Positions 7,153-15,607 of a stretch of 41,785 bases of DNA are shown here, piece by piece; positions within the stretch are counted from its first letter, which is position 1, and the number at the start of each line of letters is the position of its first letter. The notes under the pieces were generated by a model. The model had not been told where the DNA came from and did not search any database. It worked only from the letters and a program-made list of their open reading frames with translations. The stretch is from positions 1 through 41,785 of the forward strand of contig JBKQIY010000149.1 of NCBI GenBank assembly GCA_052148155.1, given 5' to 3'. The position numbers were made by a program, and so were the translations under genes. The stretch comes from JBBQER01 sp052148155. Its GTDB lineage: Bacteria > Actinomycetota > Acidimicrobiia > IMCC26256 > PALSA-610.

Positions 7153-7251
7153 CAGATTGATTTACTTTCGTGATGGTCACCGTAAGTATCGGCACATCAG
7201 GTTGAGGTCGGGTATGCGGCGCTTCGCGAATCCTCGAGCTGGCAGGCGGCC

Positions 7252-7665
7252 GTGACGGCGTCGTACCGGTCGGTCGATGAATTTCTCGGCGCCGCGCGCG
7301 ACGGCCTTCACCGCCTGGCACCCGCGGACGCGGCCGTCGCGATGCGGGAGGGCGGGTTATTGATCGACATTCGACCGACGGCATTACGCCAACGCGACGG
7401 CGGCATACCGGGCGCGATCGTCATCGAACGCAATGTGCTCGAATGGCGTCTCGCACCCTCGAGCGCGCACCGAATATCACAGGTCGATGCGCACAAGACC
7501 GTCGTGATCGTATGCGACGAAGGCTACGCGTCCAGCCTCGCCGCGGCCACGCTGCAACAACTCGGCCTCCCGCGAGCGACTGACGTGATCGGCGGTTTCC
7601 AGGCTTGGAAGCGCGACGGGCTCCCAATCACGTCGTACGACTCGACCTCAGAGCATCGGAGTTGA
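7252..7665 (+). CDS. Rhodanese-domain sulfurtransferase
   Basis: 137 residues, a single rhodanese domain. It begins with LLIDIRPTALRQRDGGIPGAIVI (the CH2A-type DxR and HIPGA-like region) and has the active-site loop VVIVCDEGYASS with Cys88, then GLPRATDVIGGFQAWKRDGLPI, the conserved C-terminal block. Such proteins carry sulfane sulfur on the loop cysteine as a persulfide and pass it to thiols, cyanide or sulfite. Small rhodaneses often neighbour cysteine dioxygenase genes, as here. Start GTG 7252 has no strong ribosome site. Together with the flavin-thiol dioxygenase fusion it points to persulfide or sulfite handling. Confidence 0.9.
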   Translation: MTASYRSVDEFLGAARDGLHRLAPADAAVAMREGGLLIDIRPTALRQRDGGIPGAIVIERNVLEWRLAPSSAHRISQVDAHKTVVIVCDEGYASSLAAATLQQLGLPRATDVIGGFQAWKRDGLPITSYDSTSEHRS

Positions 7666-8027
7666 CCTATCGAGGCGCATGCGTCCGACTCGGTGCTCAG
7701 CCGCGCCCCCCGACAAGAGGGCTTCATCGATCCTCACCCGCCTTCGGCTCGATGGTGACCGACCAACGCCGAGCGCCCAGGGGACTGGGCGAGATCGGCA
7801 GCCAACTGGCTTGACGGAGTCCTTTCCAGGACACACGCTTCGACCTACCGCCTCCGAACGCCGGCAAGCGCGCAAGCAATGGCAGTCGCGGCACAAGTCG
7901 CGTTGGCGAGCGAGAGCTCGGCGTCGTGATCGCGGCCGAGCTCGACTCAGTCGCGAACAAGTGGCGGAGGTCGGTCACCCCTCGCACGGCCAGCCCGGCA
8001 CCTATCGGCGAGCTTCACCTTGACACA
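7666..8027. other. Non-coding stretch between rhodanese and flavoprotein genes
   Basis: No gene with protein character on either strand. The open frames here are rich in Arg/Ser and match no family. The only structured signal is the 24-bp element that begins at 8028. Confidence 0.5.
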
Positions 8028-8051
8028 CCCACTATACTCAAGTTTGTCAAT
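8028..8051. promoter_or_regulatory. Shared 24-bp element, copy 2 (candidate operator)
   Basis: This is the second copy of the element at 7129-7152, same orientation. TTGACA at 8020-8025 lies just left of it and TATACT lies inside it, but their spacing is too short for a standard -35/-10 pair. It ends 26 bases before the GTG of the flavoprotein gene, a position fitting an operator over the promoter or start of transcription. Confidence 0.6.
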
Positions 8052-8077
8052 GGAGTTAGTACATTAAGGGGTGAGTC

Positions 8078-9958
8078 GTGCAGACGGATCTTCATCAGCA
8101 GCACGGCCGATCGATCGAGAACGGATCTCACTCAGATCGACGCGTGGTCGCGGTCATCGGTGCCGGCGCATCGGGCATTCTGACTGCCCGAGCGCTGCTC
8201 TGCTCGGCCAGCGCCTACACGGTCGTGTTGATCGAGCGCGACGTCGACTGGCGGGTTGGTCCTGCGTATGGGACCACCAACCCATGTCATTTGTTGAACG
8301 TTCCGGCCGGCAAGCTAAGTGTCGACGAGCACGCACCGGGCGATTTCGTCAACTGGGCCAGATCTCGTGTCGATTCCGCAAGCCACGATGCGTTCTTGCC
8401 CCGCAGCCTGTTCGGCGAGTACTTGCGCGAGGCACTCGTAACGAGCGCTGCTTGTGCCGCGCGCTCGACCTTGTCCCGGATCACCGGTCGGGTCGTGCGC
8501 CTGGTGTCAACTGCACACGGTATTCACGTCGAAATGGAGGACGGCCAACACCTGGATGTGGATCACGTGGTCCTTGCGCTCGGCAATCCATCTCCTCGAG
8601 CGATTGGGAGCGGTCAAGCCAACGTGATCAACGATCCGTGGTCGCCGGACCTTGACATGATCGCAGACGATGACCCGGTCGTGCTCGTCGGCTCGGGACT
8701 CACTGCGATTGACATCGCGCTGCAGCTTTGCGCGTCCGGCCGGCGTCGAGCGCCAATCGAGATGGTCTCCCGCCGCGGGCTGCTGCCAGCCGTGCATGCA
8801 CCGCGCTCGATCTCCCCGAGCGTCGAACTCGTCGCACCGCGCACCGCCCGAAGCGCACTCCGAACCTTCCGCAAAGCCGTCGACGAACGCCAAGGCGATT
8901 GGCGGGCAGTATTCGATGACGTTCGCGGGCGTACCAATGAGTTCTGGGCAGGACTGTCCGAGCAGGAACGCTCGCGACTGCTCCGCCATGTCGCAAGGTA
9001 CTGGGAGGTTCACCGGCACCGCATCCCCCCGCAGGTTGCGGCGCACGTCGAACGCCTCGTCGACACTGGCTTCGTGCATGTCAGGCGGGGGACGGTCGAC
9101 GTGCGAGCCGCAGCAGGTGGCGACCACGACGTCGTGGCATTTGCCGACGGCGCTGAGCTCGTCATGCACGACGCGATGTGGGTAGTGAACTGCACCGGCC
9201 CGCACTATGAGCTCCGCTCGTCCGACGACCCACTCATTCGTCACCTGCTCGACAACGGCATCGCGCGATCTGGACCGTGTGGACTGGGCCTCGACATCGC
9301 AGCAGATGGCCAACTCATCGACATTTCCGGCCGACCGTCAGACTCGATCTCAGTGATCGGTCCGCTCCGCCGGGGCGCCGAATGGGAAACGACGGCGATC
9401 CCCGAGATCCGCCGCCAGGCAACCGACCTCGCCATCCAGATGACCCGCCGCGAGCACCGCTCGCGCACTGCGCGTCGAAACATGCTCAGAAGTCGAGGTG
9501 GTGCACGGTCGGTAACGCCTACTCGGCTCGACCTTCACCTCACCGACACGCTGGACGCGCTGATGGCTCGTACCGATCTCGAGGCGAGCGCGGCGCGGTT
9601 GCGGATCACGCCAGGTTCGCGCGCGTGGACGCGTCTGGAGAGCACGGCCGATTTCGACGCCTGGCTGATCGCTTGGGGTCCGTCCAGCGAGGTCGGGATG
9701 CACGACCACGGCGACTCCCACGGCGCGTTCCGTGTACTGCGCGGATCTCTGGTCGAGAGCTACCCCAAGTGCGATGGTTTTCATCGATGGCACCAGCGCA
9801 TCCTTCGGCCCGGTCATCTGATCGAGATCCCACCGGACCGAATCCACAACGTCGCCAACCCCGCATCGCGACCTGCACTCAGCCTCCACGTCTACTCACC
9901 ACCACTGACGACAATGAATTTCCTTCCCGCCGGCGAACCTCTCGAAGTCCGCGCGTGA
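8078..9958 (+). CDS. FAD/NAD(P) oxidoreductase fused to a cysteine-dioxygenase-type cupin
   Basis: 626 residues from GTG 8078, with AAGGGG seven bases upstream. Residues 23-45 form a dinucleotide-binding fold (VIGAGASG); HLLNVPAGKLS and DFVNWA are typical of the FAD-NAD(P)-binding family PF13454; VLVGSGLTAIDIALQL is the second nucleotide site. About residues 485-626 are a cysteine dioxygenase domain: H542-x-H544 in GMHDHGDSHG, third His near 590 in DRIHNV, and Y606 in HVYSPP, with spacing like mammalian CDO (His86, His88, His140, Tyr157). The CDO cross-link cysteine position holds Gly, as in bacterial enzymes. Predicted reaction: O2-dependent oxidation of a thiol to a sulfinate coupled to a flavin step on the same or a related molecule. 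The substrate is unknown. The domain calls are firm; the joint function is inference. Confidence 0.9.
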   Translation: MQTDLHQQHGRSIENGSHSDRRVVAVIGAGASGILTARALLCSASAYTVVLIERDVDWRVGPAYGTTNPCHLLNVPAGKLSVDEHAPGDFVNWARSRVDSASHDAFLPRSLFGEYLREALVTSAACAARSTLSRITGRVVRLVSTAHGIHVEMEDGQHLDVDHVVLALGNPSPRAIGSGQANVINDPWSPDLDMIADDDPVVLVGSGLTAIDIALQLCASGRRRAPIEMVSRRGLLPAVHAPRSISPSVELVAPRTARSALRTFRKAVDERQGDWRAVFDDVRGRTNEFWAGLSEQERSRLLRHVARYWEVHRHRIPPQVAAHVERLVDTGFVHVRRGTVDVRAAAGGDHDVVAFADGAELVMHDAMWVVNCTGPHYELRSSDDPLIRHLLDNGIARSGPCGLGLDIAADGQLIDISGRPSDSISVIGPLRRGAEWETTAIPEIRRQATDLAIQMTRREHRSRTARRNMLRSRGGARSVTPTRLDLHLTDTLDALMARTDLEASAARLRITPGSRAWTRLESTADFDAWLIAWGPSSEVGMHDHGDSHGAFRVLRGSLVESYPKCDGFHRWHQRILRPGHLIEIPPDRIHNVANPASRPALSLHVYSPPLTTMNFLPAGEPLEVRA

Positions 9959-10480
9959 GAAAGGCAGCGGCGCGCGACCGGACCTCTTTGTCCTCCGTCG
10001 CTCCGAAGGCGGCCCAGCCGAGTAGCGAGCGACTGAACTCGCATAGGACTCGACGCCGAATCATCGAACGGGCCCGGGTGACACTCTGCCACGAAGAATT
10101 CGTCCACGTTGACAACAACCGGAACGACCGACTGGGGAAGCTGTTCGTCGTCGGACGCCGCGTGAAAGAGCAACCGGGCCGTCAATGCCCGAAGAAACCC
10201 AAGCAGCTCCTTGTGCGGCGCAGATGCCTCGCGCCTCGCGCTTCCTGACGCAGCGACGCCGACGTGCCACTTGCGCCCACCACGAGGGCTCGTCGTCGAA
10301 GCCCGCAGGACGTTGCCTGCAGTTGCACGCCTCGGCAATCCTGAGCACAGCGCGGGGCCGCTCGATGTGACCCGGGCGAGGGCGAGGTGTCCTCGTGCCC
10401 AGCCCTCGTAGCCCGCCCCTCGTTCGTGCATGTCGCGCGGTGCGGCACCGAGTACTGGCCGGCGACCTCGAGGAACGTAC
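9959..10480. other. Non-coding or fully decayed stretch
   Basis: Open frames exist on both strands, but none shows a recognisable domain or ribosome site. The reverse frame around 10070-10190 contains LLGFLRALTARLLFHAAS and VVPVVVNVDEFFVAE, which look protein-like but match nothing I can name. It may be the tail of the decayed phosphatase region or another relic. Confidence 0.4.
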
Positions 10481-10489
10481 CTACCGCTC

Positions 10490-10785
10490 GTCGGCAATTC
10501 CGTATTCGGCCATCACCAGGGTGAGGGTCTCCATTCGACCTGGCGGAAGTGCGTGGAGGTCAGCTCGTAGTCGTCGAGAATCGCCTCGTCCGACACGCGA
10601 AGCAGACCGAGCAGCACTGCGGCCACGATCGCGATCTGATGCATTCCGGCGTTCGGGCAGACGTGTCGCCAGCGTTTGGGCGCGTTCTCACCAGCTTGGG
10701 AGCACTCGCGAGAAGGGCTCATGAGTGCGGCCAGAGCGAACCCACAAGCAGCGTCGCTCGACCGCATGCACTCGACGCGATCCAA
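10490..10785 (-). pseudogene. Tyrosine/serine phosphatase relic with destroyed P-loop
   Basis: The frame reads RHVCPNAGMHQIAIVAAVLLGLLRVSDEAILDDYELTS. It aligns by eye with the P-loop and following helix of bacterial Tyr/Ser phosphatases (HC-x5-R-TG-V/I-x-AALLL ... G-V-x-x-E-x-I-x-x-DYxLT/S). The catalytic Cys survives but the Arg and the loop glycines are replaced, so it cannot bind phosphate. A remnant MAEYGIAD-like end follows in another frame near 10500. The N-terminal two thirds are unrecognisable. The adjacent stretch to 10480 carries no better signal. Confidence 0.5.
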
Positions 10786-11344
10786 GCGTCTTCGTCGGCG
10801 TCTCCGTTCATATCCGATGCTCGGCTTGCCAGGTGGTGTCGCCGGCGTGCTCTGTTGTCATCGTGCGTGGGGATTGAACGTTGATGTGTGGCGAGTTGTG
10901 CGTGCGGAAGTTATTGGCACCTGACACTCACAAAGCTTGGCGAGGTCACGAGTGATGTACGGGACCGTTGGTGTCAATGTGTGTGCTGTTGTCGACATCG
11001 AGCCAATGATCTTGGGCCCGGCGCACCAAGAAGGCAACGCGTTGCGTATGCACACGCGTTGGGGAACACCGAGCGTGCGCGACGACACACGACGCCCTCA
11101 ACACGTCGCATTTGCCCATTGTTTGCCGTGTTGGTGGAGTCTCGGCCAAGAAGCAGCGAATGCGCTGCGAGCTCGTGCGGTTGCGGTTGAACTCTCCGCG
11201 TTTACGTCCCGTAGCCTCTCGCCGGCGATCTCGCTTAGGGTCGGCGTCGTCGGCACGCGGTATCCGTCGCGCGGACAGTCGGTTGGTGCGTCGGGTCATG
11301 GGAGACGTGGGGAACACGGACGTGATGAGCACGAGCGAGTGTGA
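10786..11344. other. Stretch without a supported gene
   Basis: Several overlapping open frames on both strands, none with a domain, ribosome site or consistent codon bias. It is richer in TG/GT runs than its neighbours (for example around 10880-10990). I see nothing assignable. Confidence 0.4.
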
Positions 11345-12811
11345 GTGTTGATACGCGACGTAGGTGTCGCTGCCGCGCATATCTCGTCGGTGCGACATAG
11401 TGCGGTCGCGTCATATGTTCGGACCGCGTGGCATGGTTTCTACGCGACGGTGTTCGATCCGTTCTATGTGATCGCGCTCGCGTTACTGGCTGTCGCGCAA
11501 TTGTTGTGGCCTGCGGAACGGGACAAAAGTCGCCCGTCGAGCGCAGTGGCGGAGGACGCAGCCTGGTTCGTGTTCTCGACGATCCTGACGGTCACGATTC
11601 TGGGCGCGTGTTTGGCTCCGCTGAATCTGGCGTATCAGCATGTCGCGGGCGGGAGAACCTTCCACCTCACACCCAGGTTCGGGGTGTGGGGTGTCGCCCT
11701 GGTCGCGTTCGTGATCGCGGACGTGTTGGGCTGGTACGCCCATTGGCTGCATCATCATGTGGCGACACTGTGGTATTTCCACGCAATTCATCACTCCCAG
11801 ACGAACCTGAATGTGCTCTCGGACAACCGGCAGCACTTTCTTGAGACCATCATCAACGCAGCGATCGCGTATCTCCCGGCGCGAGCCTTGGGCCTCAACT
11901 CGGCCGACGCGCTGAAGTTGGCGTCCCTCACGATCTACTGGTCTGCGCTGATCCACACGAATATTCGGACGAACCTCGGGCGCCTCCGCTACGTGCTCGT
12001 ATCCCCCCAAGCCCATCGGGTCCACCACTCGATCCATCCCGAGTACTTCAACACCAACTACGGAACGTTCTTCATCTGGTGGGACATGCTCTTCCGCACC
12101 ATCTATCCCCACTACGACATCTACCCGGCGACCGGCATCGCCGACATTGCGTTCCCAGAACTCGTGCGGCGTGACAGCGGACGTTTCAGTCCCGTCGCAG
12201 TCGCGACGCTGTGGGTGAAACAGACCGTGCATCCGTTCCGACTCGCTCTACAAGGCAACACCGGTTACGCCGGAAACGTGACCCAACGTCAAGACACTCA
12301 GGTCTTCGCAGCGTTACCCGCCAAAGCAGTCGCACCGAACGCATCATCGGTATTGGTCGACCGCGAAACGCCGTCACGTCGTCAGCCGTTCGCGCCGAGC
12401 GCCGTCGGGACCAGGCCCCAAACCGTCGCCGACAACGCACCGGACCTCTTCCTGGCGTTGCAGGGCGTGACCGAGATCTGCGCGCAAGTCGTCGACCGGA
12501 TCGAAGCGCACCGAAGCGAACGGCATGTCCTCGCCGACGCCATCGCAACTGTCGCTCGGCCAGTGACCGGGCAGCGGCCCGCCGCGCCCGCCATCGTGAC
12601 CGACCCGAAGCTCTCGATCATCGACGACGAAGCACCCGCGCGCCAACCCGCACCATTACCCGACGCGCACTGGCAGGATCATCGTCCCCACGTACACCGT
12701 CGACGCACGCCCATTCGCGGACTGCGGCTGCGCACCCAGCAGGTAGGACACCAACTCTGGACCCGCACCAGACCGCCAGGGCATCCGAGTGGACACAACC
12801 CACGGGGGTGA
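11345..12811 (+). CDS. Fatty acid hydroxylase / sterol desaturase family membrane protein with long C-terminal tail
   Basis: 488 residues from GTG 11345 (the true start may be a little downstream, before TAWHGFYATVFDP). It has four hydrophobic segments (about 38-55, 74-96, 114-131, 165-200) and the three histidine boxes of the diiron hydroxylase superfamily: H133-WL-HHH, H146-AI-HH and H224-RV-HHS, plus a fourth conserved NTNYG block. These enzymes use diiron and O2 to hydroxylate or desaturate lipids such as sterols, carotenoids and fatty acids at the membrane. Residues from about 315 to the end form a Pro/Arg/Ala-rich, charged tail with no counterpart in the usual 250-300 residue family; it may be disordered or partly frame-drifted. 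No operon partner. The lipid substrate cannot be told. Confidence 0.85.
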   Translation: MLIRDVGVAAAHISSVRHSAVASYVRTAWHGFYATVFDPFYVIALALLAVAQLLWPAERDKSRPSSAVAEDAAWFVFSTILTVTILGACLAPLNLAYQHVAGGRTFHLTPRFGVWGVALVAFVIADVLGWYAHWLHHHVATLWYFHAIHHSQTNLNVLSDNRQHFLETIINAAIAYLPARALGLNSADALKLASLTIYWSALIHTNIRTNLGRLRYVLVSPQAHRVHHSIHPEYFNTNYGTFFIWWDMLFRTIYPHYDIYPATGIADIAFPELVRRDSGRFSPVAVATLWVKQTVHPFRLALQGNTGYAGNVTQRQDTQVFAALPAKAVAPNASSVLVDRETPSRRQPFAPSAVGTRPQTVADNAPDLFLALQGVTEICAQVVDRIEAHRSERHVLADAIATVARPVTGQRPAAPAIVTDPKLSIIDDEAPARQPAPLPDAHWQDHRPHVHRRRTPIRGLRLRTQQVGHQLWTRTRPPGHPSGHNPRG

Positions 12812-13119
12812 GCCCGCGCCATCAGCGTGAGGTTGTGGCGCGGTGACGTGATCCCCTGGCTACCCACCACTGGATCGAAGTGCCGACATGGGCGTTTGCA
12901 ACGCGCGCGCCAGTACTACCCGACACGCGTCGTGTCGAGACCAGCCGACACGGTCTGATGGGCGCGACACCTGGCAGAAGGCGCAAGGTAACGGCGAACA
13001 GCGAACGAGCCCTACCAACTCACCGCTGATTCTTCGCGACCGTTAGACGCCAGAGCGGGACGGGCCGCCGACCCGAAGGCGCGCGACGAGAGCGCGAACG
13101 GCGGGGTCAAAGACACGTC
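12812..13119. other. Intergenic stretch
   Basis: No supported gene. Short GC-rich inverted repeats are present, including ACACGCGTCGTGT-like palindromy near 12920, but no domain is encoded on either strand. Confidence 0.4.
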
Positions 13120-13146
13120 GCCGCCGGTTCGGCCCCGACCGGCGGC
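13120..13146 (-). terminator. GC-rich hairpin downstream of tesB
   Basis: GCCGCCGGT (13120-13128) pairs with ACCGGCGGC (13138-13146) around a nine-base loop, 69 bases beyond the stop of the thioesterase gene. There is no T-run after it, so it would be a stem-only terminator or an RNA-stabilising structure. Confidence 0.35.
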
Positions 13147-13214
13147 GGGGTTGTAGTTGCCACCGCGAAGGCTGAACTGTCGGTCGAGCGTCGAAGCGTC
13201 AGCGACGGTGCCGA

Positions 13215-14117
13215 TCACTCCGGTGTGACGCCGAGGTACTCGGCTATTCGACGCAGCATCGCCGGTTCCAACTTCCGGTCGCGGAGCAGCATTTCCTGCA
13301 TGAGGAGAACGCCTAGTCGGCCGTCCTCGCTGCGGAGTGACCCGCTGTAGACGCCGCGTGAGCCGCTCGCTTTCAATGGCCACAGCTCGAGCAGCATCCA
13401 CTCGTCGGCGCGGATCGGTTCGTGGAACCACAAACTGTGATCGATGCTTGGTCCGCCGGCGGGGAGCCCCGCCACCTCCACCTGCCCGAACCCGGAGCCG
13501 AGATCGGATACATAGGCGAGCGCGCAGGCGTGCGTCAGCGGATCGTCGGGGAGGGGAGACGACGATCGAACCCACAATGAGTCGGAGTGGCGAACCTGAC
13601 CGTCGCCGATGCGCGTCGGCGTCACCTCTCGGACCTCGACGAGGAACGGCGACTGACGCGCCGCGAGCGTCGCCGGATCCACTCCGCCGCGCGTCGGAAC
13701 GGCGTCGAACGTCGCGCTTTGTTCGCGGGCATGAAACGACGCGACCATCGAGAAGATGACCTCGCCATCTTGGACCGCTCGCACGTGGCGGGCCGAGAAT
13801 GAACCGCCGTCGCGGTCGCGATCGACTTGAAGGATCACTGGCCGGTCGACGCGACCTGGCCGCAGGAAGTAGCCGTGCAGCGAGTGCGGTAACCGCTCGG
13901 CCGGCACCGTCGCGCCCGCCGCGCGCAGCGCCTGTGCGGCAACTTGGCCGCCGTAAAGCGACATGCGAGCTCCCGCGCCCGCTTCGTTCTCGCCACGGAA
14001 GAGGTCACGATCAAGAACTTCGAGATCGAGAAGGACCGCGAGCCCACTGGTTGACGCATCTCTCTCGGTCGGCTGCACGTCACTCCTGTTCGATCGCAGT
14101 GCTGCGGTCGGGACCAT
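13215..14117 (-). CDS. tesB: Acyl-CoA thioesterase II (double hotdog)
   Basis: 300 residues, the family's usual length. Two hotdog halves: the first has LFRGEN, YGGQVAAQALRAA and PHSLHGYFLRPG; the second has VSDLGSGF, SIDHSLWFHEPIR and DGRLGVLLMQEMLLR. The Asp in IDHS and the Gln in MQE fit two of the three catalytic residues of E. coli TesB (Asp, Thr/Ser, Gln). It hydrolyses medium and long acyl-CoAs to free acid and CoA in the cytoplasm. The first 28 residues (RSNRSDVQPTERDAS) are a poorly conserved extension, so a start nearer ASTSGLAVLLDLE is possible. It stands alone; a hairpin follows it. Confidence 0.92.
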   Translation of the reverse strand: MVPTAALRSNRSDVQPTERDASTSGLAVLLDLEVLDRDLFRGENEAGAGARMSLYGGQVAAQALRAAGATVPAERLPHSLHGYFLRPGRVDRPVILQVDRDRDGGSFSARHVRAVQDGEVIFSMVASFHAREQSATFDAVPTRGGVDPATLAARQSPFLVEVREVTPTRIGDGQVRHSDSLWVRSSSPLPDDPLTHACALAYVSDLGSGFGQVEVAGLPAGGPSIDHSLWFHEPIRADEWMLLELWPLKASGSRGVYSGSLRSEDGRLGVLLMQEMLLRDRKLEPAMLRRIAEYLGVTPE

Positions 14118-14452
14118 AACCTCGATCGCGGCTCAGAAACGAGGGAGCAACCATGGGTCCGCGCGGTCGAACACTTCACGGTGAGATTGCAACGCCGTGC
14201 GCCTGCAACAGACGAAGCTGCGATTCGAGCACCCGCAGGTGCCCTCCTGCGCCATGCTGTTCTCCGAAGGAACCAGCAGCAGCATCCAACCACCAACCCG
14301 ACGAAACTCCGGTCAGGCTCAAGATCGAACAGTTCGGTCCGCTGACACCTCGTTCTTCGCTGACGACGCGCGAGTGGCGTGTGTGTCCTTCGTCAGTGCA
14401 TTCGGGACCTTTGGCCCCATCAGCCGATCGGCATAGCGTCGAATGAGTTGGG
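14118..14452. other. Intergenic stretch upstream of tesB
   Basis: No supported gene. It holds the promoter region of tesB (reading left), but no confident -10/-35 pair was found. Confidence 0.4.
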
Positions 14453-14779
14453 ATGGAAGTTCCTCTGGGATTGCGTTCGGCCACAACCCTCGTCGAGCTG
14501 GGATTGTCCGGTGATGCAGTCGTCCGCGGACTCATGCACGAAGTTGGGCTGACGCAGCCCGAGGCCGTGCTCGCATCGAGTGTCGCTGAGGCGGCGCGGC
14601 GGATGGACCGACCCCTCATGGCTTTCAGTTCTAGCGGTAGCGGCAATAAGCCCAAGCCATCGGCGCCAACGACAAAGAGAGCTCAGCATGTTGATCACCA
14701 ATCGTGCCCGGTTGTGCTCGGCCGGAACCGACCACGTTCGGGCATCAGTGGTACTGCGCGAACAGGTGATCTGCGATGA
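14453..14779 (+). CDS. Doubtful small ORF
   Basis: Residues 1-60 (MEVPLGLRSATTLVELGLSGDAV, HEVGLTQPEAVLASSVAEAARR) have the look of two helices from a real protein. The C-terminal part is Arg/Ser-rich and overlaps the frame starting at 14688 by 92 bases, so the real reading frame probably ends or shifts near 14680. No family recognised. Possibly the remnant of a gene that lost its end. Confidence 0.3.
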   Translation: MEVPLGLRSATTLVELGLSGDAVVRGLMHEVGLTQPEAVLASSVAEAARRMDRPLMAFSSSGSGNKPKPSAPTTKRAQHVDHQSCPVVLGRNRPRSGISGTARTGDLR

Positions 14780-14936
14780 AGTGGCAAGCAGGCTCACCTT
14801 GACCGTCTCCCGTTCCAAGACGGGCGCGACTCATCTAACCGTCTCCGGGAAGGACGTGACTTCGGGAGCACGAGCCTTCGAGTTCGATGTGATCGGCGAG
14901 TACATCGCGCAGATCCCGATTGCTGAGACCAGCTGA
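14688..14936 (+). CDS. Small hypothetical protein
   Basis: 82 residues from ATG 14688 with AAAGAGAGCT upstream. It alternates strands: ASVVLREQVICDEVASRLTLTV, then GATHLTVSG and AFEFDVIGEYIAQIPIAE, suggesting a small beta-rich domain. No family recognised. It conflicts with the end of the preceding doubtful frame; this one has the better amino acid composition in the overlap. Confidence 0.35.
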   Translation: MLITNRARLCSAGTDHVRASVVLREQVICDEVASRLTLTVSRSKTGATHLTVSGKDVTSGARAFEFDVIGEYIAQIPIAETS

Positions 14937-15373
14937 GAACGCTCGTGTATCGCCAGGGTCTGCCTTGGTCTGCGCATAGGCTGAACCACTGGCCCGCACG
15001 CCCCTCATTTGGTTGAACGCCGACGCCCGCGCGGGCTACCGGCAAAGCTCCGAGGAGATGTCGATCGCGGTCGTCGAGCGGCGAGCGGAGTTGTGTCTCG
15101 TGATCGCAACCGCGGAGATCGGAGAGCGGGTACCGATTAGCGCGGTTGCTGGGGTGGGTCGACGTGGATCGCCACGATATGGGGCGGATTTCCTTCACGC
15201 ATCTACACGACCTCGACGGCAAGGGGGAACGCCGAACGGTGGCCCCGCATTCGCGCGCGAACCTCTTCCGGCACTCATGACTTCTCTCTCTTGACCCAAG
15301 GTGTATCGGCGTCTCTTCTGCTGACCCGGCCTCGTTTTTTCTATCAAGAAGCCCGCAGATCGAAGGCGCGCTC
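14937..15373. other. Stretch without a supported gene; T-run
   Basis: A forward frame near 15013 reads SSEEMSIAVVERRAELCLVIATAEIGERVP, protein-like but unassigned and lacking a ribosome site. A run of six T follows CGGCCTCG near 15333 without a clear hairpin before it. Confidence 0.35.
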
Positions 15374-15607
15374 ATGGAACCGACGGATGCCGTCGGGGGA
15401 ACCATGATCGAGCCGAACAGCCGCGCGCTGCGCGAGTCGTGCCGGCCGTCCGGTGAACTGTTGCGTCGCCGACGACGCATCGCCGTCGCAGGGCTCGTCG
15501 GCACTTTCGCGATCTTCGGTGGTTTCAGCGTGGTCAGGCTCCTCAAGGTGTCACCGAGCGGGTCGACGCAACTCCGAAACCCGCGCAGCCGTTCGCCAGC
15601 ACCCTGA
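15374..15607 (+). CDS. Possible small membrane protein
   Basis: 77 residues from ATG 15374, GAAGG seven bases upstream. Polar N-terminus, then LLRRRRRIAVAGLVGTFAIFGGFSVVRLL, a positively charged flank and one transmembrane helix, then a Ser/Pro/Arg tail. The layout resembles the membrane end of an anti-sigma or small anchor protein, but no zinc motif or domain is visible. Function unknown. Confidence 0.4.
   Translation: MEPTDAVGGTMIEPNSRALRESCRPSGELLRRRRRIAVAGLVGTFAIFGGFSVVRLLKVSPSGSTQLRNPRSRSPAP

Noticed and set aside
10937..11344. A 135-codon forward frame
   Set aside because: No ribosome site, poor composition and no domain.
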